A stretch of DNA of 56,109 nucleotides from Smithella sp. (GTDB taxonomy: Bacteria > Desulfobacterota > Syntrophia > Syntrophales > Smithellaceae). A model generated the notes under the pieces. It saw nothing but the letters and a program-made list of their open reading frames with translations. It had not been told where the DNA came from and did not search any database. Made by a program: the position numbers and the translations under genes. The DNA is taken from the NCBI GenBank assembly GCA_012797505.1, contig JAAZOZ010000159.1:1-56109 (forward strand). Direction: 5' to 3'. Shown here piece by piece: positions 52,340-56,109 of this stretch (position 1 is the first letter of the stretch; every line of letters starts with the position of its first letter).

Positions 52340-53115
52340 GGCTGGACCTGCCCGCTGTTTATCTCTTCGGAAGGACCGCCTGCTCCGTCCTCGATCGTTT
52401 TCTGGATCGGTCAACACTCTTTGCCTTTGATCTCGACGGCACGCTGGCGCCCATCGTATCGGATCCGGACGCCGCCGGAATCTCCGGGGCTGTTCGGGAG
52501 GAATTATCCGTTCTAGCCGGGATGGCGCCCGTTGCGATCATTACCGGGCGTTCCCGCCCGGATGCCCTGCGGCATCTGGCGTTTGCGCCTCGTTATCTGG
52601 TCGGGAATCACGGCGCGGAAGGGCTTTCGGGATGGAAGGCGCGGGAAAAAACTTTTGTCCGCACGGCGCAGGGCTGGCAGTGTCAGCTCGATACACTCAT
52701 TCCGGTGGAGGAACGGAGAGGCATCGTGGTGGAAAATAAGGGCTCAACGATTTCCATCCACTACCGGCACGCCGAAAACCGGAATAAAGCACATGCCATA
52801 ATTCGACGGGCAGCCGGCCGGCTGGTTCCGCCGCCCAGACTTGTCAGGGGCAAGTGCGTCGAAAATTTAATTCCCGAAGGCGCTCCGGACAAAGGCGCTG
52901 CTCTGAAGCTGCTCATGCGGCAGGCGGGGTGTGCAAAGGCGTTTTTTGCCGGAGATGACGAGACGGACGAAGATGTTTTCCGTCTGAACCATCAACGCAT
53001 TCTCGCCGTCCGTGTGGGCCGCAAGAATGACAGCGGGGCCCGTTTCTTTCTGCGGGATCAATCTGAAATCGTTCGTCTTTTGCGCGAGATCAACCGGATT
53101 CTCGGGCGGACCTGA
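52336..53115 (+). CDS. otsB: Trehalose-6-phosphate phosphatase
   Basis: A 259-residue HAD-superfamily phosphatase. FAFDLDGTLAPI (nucleophile and acid Asp) is motif I, IITGRSRPDAL the next conserved region, and FFAGDDETDEDVF the Mg2+-binding motif IV. It removes the phosphate from trehalose 6-phosphate. The ATG overlaps the otsA stop (ATGA at 52336-52339), so the two are translationally coupled. Confidence 0.93.
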   Translation: MRLDLPAVYLFGRTACSVLDRFLDRSTLFAFDLDGTLAPIVSDPDAAGISGAVREELSVLAGMAPVAIITGRSRPDALRHLAFAPRYLVGNHGAEGLSGWKAREKTFVRTAQGWQCQLDTLIPVEERRGIVVENKGSTISIHYRHAENRNKAHAIIRRAAGRLVPPPRLVRGKCVENLIPEGAPDKGAALKLLMRQAGCAKAFFAGDDETDEDVFRLNHQRILAVRVGRKNDSGARFFLRDQSEIVRLLREINRILGRT

Positions 53116-53139
53116 TCCCGGCTGTTTGATGGCCGTTGG

Positions 53140-54279
53140 TCATGTTTTGATGACTTCCCGGGCGATGACCACGCGCTGAATTTCCGATGTGCCTTCATAG
53201 ATGGTTGTGGCGCGGGCATCCCGGAACAGGCGTTCGACCTTGTACTCTTTGGTGTAGCCGTAGCCGCCGTGGACCTGCAGCGCCATGTAGGCGGCCTTGT
53301 TGGCCGTTTCCGAGGCGAACAGTTTGGCCATGGAAGCCTCTTTGGTGAACTTCAGTCCGCGATCCTTGCGGTCGGCCGCGGCCAGCGTCAGCCAGGTTGC
53401 CGCTTCAATCCGGGTTGCGGCATCGGCGATCATGAATTGAATGGCCTGGAACGAGTTGATGGTTTTTCCGAACTGGCGCCGCTGCTCAGTGTAGGAAAGC
53501 GCTTCATCCAGAGCCGCCCTGGCAATGCCGACGGCCTGGGAGGCGATGCCGATCCTTCCGCTGTCCAGGGCGCGCATGGCCACCTTGAATCCCTCGCCGG
53601 GATTGCCCAGCAGGTTCTTTGCGGGGACCTCGCAGTCTTCGAACACCAGTTCGACGGTATTGGAGGCCCTCAGCCCCAGCTTGTCTTCTTTGGTTCCGAT
53701 TTTAAAACCGGGCATTCCTTTTTCGATGATGAACGCAGAGAGGCCTTTTGTTCCTCTTTCCTGGCCCGTCCGGGCGATCAGGTTGACGACATCGGCATAC
53801 TGGCCGTGCGTGATAAAGACTTTGGTGCCGTTGATGATGTATTTGTCTTTCCGAAGGACGGCGGTGGTCGTCATCGAACCCGGGTCTGAGCCGGCGCCCG
53901 GCTCCGTCAGAGCAAACGCGCCGAGGAGCGATCCTTCCGCAAGTCCCATCAGCCATTTTTCTTTCTGCTCCGGGCTGCCGAACCTGAGAAGCGGCTCCGT
54001 GGAGAGATTGGCGACCGACATGGTGACTGCGCTCGACGCGCACGCATAGGCGATTTCCTGCAGCGCCAGAGAATAGGCCACCGTGCCCGCGCCGGAGCCG
54101 CCGAGTTCAGGCGGCACCATCATGCCCAAAAGGCCGAGCCCCCCCATTTTTTTGACCGCGTCCATCGGGAAAATGCCCTGACGCTCCCATTCGGCGGCCA
54201 TCGGTTCCAGCTCTTTTCTGGCAAAATCTCTGGCCATGAGCCGGATCATTTCCTGTTCGCTTGTAATTTCAAATGCCAT
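53140..54279 (-). CDS. Acyl-CoA dehydrogenase
   Basis: A 379-residue enzyme with the FAD signatures ALTEPGAGSDPGSM and QVHGGYGYTKEYKVERLFRDAR and the catalytic Glu in TIYEGTSEIQRVV. It is a closer match to the butyryl/short-chain type than the copy at 46206. It is the last gene of a minus-strand operon, 11 bases after a cupin-type regulator gene that may control it. Substrate chain length cannot be read from the sequence. Confidence 0.94.
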   Translation of the reverse strand: MAFEITSEQEMIRLMARDFARKELEPMAAEWERQGIFPMDAVKKMGGLGLLGMMVPPELGGSGAGTVAYSLALQEIAYACASSAVTMSVANLSTEPLLRFGSPEQKEKWLMGLAEGSLLGAFALTEPGAGSDPGSMTTTAVLRKDKYIINGTKVFITHGQYADVVNLIARTGQERGTKGLSAFIIEKGMPGFKIGTKEDKLGLRASNTVELVFEDCEVPAKNLLGNPGEGFKVAMRALDSGRIGIASQAVGIARAALDEALSYTEQRRQFGKTINSFQAIQFMIADAATRIEAATWLTLAAADRKDRGLKFTKEASMAKLFASETANKAAYMALQVHGGYGYTKEYKVERLFRDARATTIYEGTSEIQRVVIAREVIKT

Positions 54280-54290
54280 GGTTGGTTCCT

Positions 54291-54839
54291 TCAGGGAATA
54301 TACAGAACGACGAGAAGTTTCGTTTTATCGGAGGAAGGATTGCTCAGCGCGTGATGCAGCGCCGAATTGAAGTGAATGCATTCGCCCGGACTCAACAGAC
54401 TGGTGTTTTTGCCGACCGAAATGGAAAGCTTTCCCTTTAAGACATAGACGAACTCTTCCCCTTCATGGTGGTATTCCACGCCTTCGTGGGCGGTGTTGGG
54501 TTCTATGGTGACGAGATACGCGCCCAGGTGCTTATCGGCGCCGGATTTGGTCAACTGCGTATAGGCGTAGGAACCGGCGCGCTTTTTCTGGCTTTTGACT
54601 CTGGAGGATGCTTTTTTGTTTTCGTCGCCGTTAAGCTGGGCGACATCCACTTTCAGCGTGCGGCTCAACTGCAGAACGAGAGCCACCGGGGCGGTGGTTT
54701 CATCCTTTTCAACCTTTTCCAGCAGGTCGACCGGATAGCCTGTTTCATGCGCCAGGTCCTTAATGCTCAGCTTTCTGCTTTCGCGGTACGCCTTGATGCT
54801 CTGACCGAAGGACTTCTTGTGTTCTTTGACTTTTGCCAT
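54291..54839 (-). CDS. XRE-family regulator with C-terminal cupin domain
   Basis: A 182-residue protein. Residues 10-70 form a helix-turn-helix (KAYRESRKLSIKDLAHETG), and residues 100-182 form a cupin (VEYHHEGEEFVYVLKGKLSI, SPGECIHFNSALHHALSN). Such regulators bind a small ligand in the cupin and control neighbouring metabolic genes. I chose ATG 54839 (AGGATGAAGCCC upstream). It lies between an NTF2-like gene and the acyl-CoA dehydrogenase gene, its likely targets. Confidence 0.9.
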   Translation of the reverse strand: MAKVKEHKKSFGQSIKAYRESRKLSIKDLAHETGYPVDLLEKVEKDETTAPVALVLQLSRTLKVDVAQLNGDENKKASSRVKSQKKRAGSYAYTQLTKSGADKHLGAYLVTIEPNTAHEGVEYHHEGEEFVYVLKGKLSISVGKNTSLLSPGECIHFNSALHHALSNPSSDKTKLLVVLYIP

Positions 54840-54864
54840 GGGCTTCATCCTGTAAAAAAGAGGG

Positions 54865-55254
54865 TCACTTGATCTTCTGCAGCATTTCTCCCATCATTTT
54901 GTGAACCAGGTTAATGGCTTTCAGCGGACGGATCATCACCTTGAAATCGGTGATTCTGCCGTCTTCACCCCAGGTGATCATATCTACGCCGTTGATGGAG
55001 ATGCCGTCGATCACCGTCAGAAATTCGAGCACGGCGTTGTTGCCGGAAATGACTTCCCGCAGATATTGAAACGTGTCGTTGTTGAGGACGTGCAGGGCCG
55101 CTGTCAGGTACAGCGTGGTAATCGGCTTTCCGGCTTGCGGCGTATGGACCACGGGGGAATGAAAGACGACATTTTCCGCGAGAATGCCATCCAGGCCCGC
55201 TGCGTCTCTTTCTTTGACCAGTTTGTGCCAGGTGGCGATGGTGTTTTCAATCAT
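54865..55254 (-). CDS. NTF2-like (SnoaL-type) protein
   Basis: A 129-residue protein with the cone-shaped NTF2-like pattern: N-terminal helices (MIENTIATWHKLVKERDAAG), then LAENVVFHSPVVHTP, and a late ITWGEDGRITDFKVMIRPLKA. Such proteins act as isomerases, hydrolases or binding proteins for small hydrophobic molecules. Here it is sandwiched in a lipid-type operon, so acyl or steroid-like ligands are possible but unproven. Confidence 0.75.
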   Translation of the reverse strand: MIENTIATWHKLVKERDAAGLDGILAENVVFHSPVVHTPQAGKPITTLYLTAALHVLNNDTFQYLREVISGNNAVLEFLTVIDGISINGVDMITWGEDGRITDFKVMIRPLKAINLVHKMMGEMLQKIK

Positions 55255-55269
55255 GGTTGCACCTCTTTC

Positions 55270-55620
55270 TTATTGGCCGGGAACGATGAGCTTGGAGGCT
55301 TCCTGCCGCTCCATCTCCTGCGCTTCGGCGATCATGCCCTTTACCGCTTTTTCAATGGCGTCGGGCAGCTTGGCTGCCGCTTCAGGGAGCGTTTTGGCGC
55401 CTTCAATCAGACACTGAACCGGGATGGGTCCGTTGGGGGACATGAGTTGAGCCATCCCGGTGAAAAGGGGTTCCCGGCTCTCATCAGGCGAGCCGTCGAT
55501 GTTGACCGGCGAAAGACGCCGGATGGTGGCGAAGGTCAGGTCCGTGAAAGACTCTTCTTTGTAAAGATTGTCGGGATTGATCTTAATGTTTGTGATTCTG
55601 GGCTCGTCCGCTTCGCTCAT
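55270..55620 (-). CDS. Conserved-looking protein of unknown function
   Basis: A 116-residue soluble protein starting MSEADEPRITNIKINPDNLY, with a C-terminal charged helix (AEAQEMERQEASKL). No signal peptide or known motif. An SD-like AAAAGGAG precedes ATG 55620. First gene of the operon 55620-53140, 15 bases before the NTF2-like gene, so probably made with the acyl-CoA dehydrogenase. Confidence 0.65.
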   Translation of the reverse strand: MSEADEPRITNIKINPDNLYKEESFTDLTFATIRRLSPVNIDGSPDESREPLFTGMAQLMSPNGPIPVQCLIEGAKTLPEAAAKLPDAIEKAVKGMIAEAQEMERQEASKLIVPGQ

Positions 55621-55856
55621 GATGGTCTCCTTTTAAGATGGGGTGATGGCTCATGCCCCGAACAAAATAAAAGGAAACGGTGGGCAAAACGGCCTCCTTT
55701 CTTTCGGATCATTGACCGCTTTCCTACACTGAAAAAGCATGGGGGTCAAGGAGGGATGTGAGGGAATGATGGATGGTGAAAAACAGGCAAGAGGCATTAG
55801 GCGATGGGCGATAGGGAAAAGCTCATGGCTCATAGTAAAAAGCGACGAGCGATGTG

Positions 55857-55936
55857 TAGGGAACGGTTTTAAACCGTTTTTTGCAGGCGCAGATCATGGG
55901 TGAATGTAGTAGGGAACGGTCGCGACCGTTCCCTAC
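55857..55936. repeat. Pair of TAGGGAACGGT palindromes
   Basis: 55857-55878 contains AACGGTTTTAAACCGTT after TAGGG. 55909-55936 is a perfect 28-base palindrome with half-site GTAGGGAACGGTCG. They lie in the otherwise gene-free 55621-56109. Confidence 0.85.
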
Positions 55937-56049
55937 GGGCGATGGGTAACAGGTCATAGGCGATGGGCTGATCCTTTAACCCAGATTTTCCATTAGATGA
56001 TTTTGATCGAATCAACTGATTTGCGCGTGATAGTAGTTGAAAGAACGAA

Positions 56050-56106
56050 CGTAACATGCTCTAATGGAAACCATTAGAAATACATTATGCATATCAGCAT
56101 GTTACG
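56050..56106. repeat. Nested inverted repeats at the right end of the window
   Basis: An 11-base inverted repeat, CGTAACATGCT (56050-56060) and AGCATGTTACG (56096-56106), encloses a shorter one, CTAATGG (56061-56067) and CCATTAG (56071-56077). No transposase is adjacent within the window. Confidence 0.6.
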
Positions 56107-56109
56107 AGG

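Overview
The window looks like chromosomal DNA of a strictly anaerobic, probably syntrophic bacterium of the Desulfobacterota (Syntrophales-like). The inference rests on gene content: duplicated heterodisulfide-reductase/flavin oxidoreductase (Hdr-Flx) modules, an in-frame UGA selenocysteine codon in an MvhD-type protein, a tungsten aldehyde:ferredoxin oxidoreductase (AOR) family enzyme, CoA-linked beta-oxidation enzymes and a flavin reductase-rubredoxin protein. The DNA is moderately GC-rich apart from an AT-rich patch at about 21.5-22.4 kb.

Layout. (1) 1-5780, minus strand: a lipid-type cluster with two sister radical SAM proteins (one cut by the window edge), two free-standing acyl carrier proteins, a FabZ-like hotdog protein, a membrane polysaccharide deacetylase, a B12-binding radical SAM protein and a small membrane protein. 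(2) 5.9-12.8 kb: flavin reductase-rubredoxin, a HEAT-repeat protein, a TolC-family gene followed by a broken second copy, an mnmA pseudogene and a sensor kinase-like protein lacking its phospho-acceptor histidine. (3) 12.8-21.1 kb, minus strand: an N-type F1Fo ATPase operon in the order atpD-C-Q-R-B-E-F-A-G. It is headed by an RsbRD-like sensor gene with a good sigma-54 promoter match, and a cytidylate-kinase-like gene and a 64-residue ORF trail it. (4) 21.5-23.4 kb: an AT-rich PDZ lipoprotein gene and the GTPase gene engB.

(5) 23.8-45.0 kb, plus strand: the redox core. Module 1 is a 1476-residue HdrA containing a GltD/NfnB-like domain, Sec-MvhD, a FlxC-like protein, HdrC, HdrB, FlxB-like and FlxA-like proteins, closed by a terminator. 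Module 2 is an HdrD-like protein, a standard HdrA, Cys-MvhD, and FlxC-, FlxB- and FlxA-like proteins, followed by a four-EF-hand exported protein, an AOR-family enzyme and a metallo-beta-lactamase protein fused to what looks like a degenerate kinase core. The likely role is flavin-based electron bifurcation or confurcation linking NAD(P)H, ferredoxin and a disulfide or AOR-linked substrate. The two modules are paralogous and syntenic, but module 2 has lost several cysteines present in module 1.

(6) 45.2-56.1 kb: 3-hydroxybutyryl-CoA dehydrogenase and an acyl-CoA dehydrogenase, a lipoprotein, a trehalose cluster (GH15 hydrolase, membrane-anchored OtsA, OtsB), and a minus-strand operon of unknown protein, NTF2-like protein, XRE-cupin regulator and a second acyl-CoA dehydrogenase. 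No rRNA, tRNA, CRISPR array or intact insertion sequence was seen. Intergenic spaces carry several families of short palindromic repeats.
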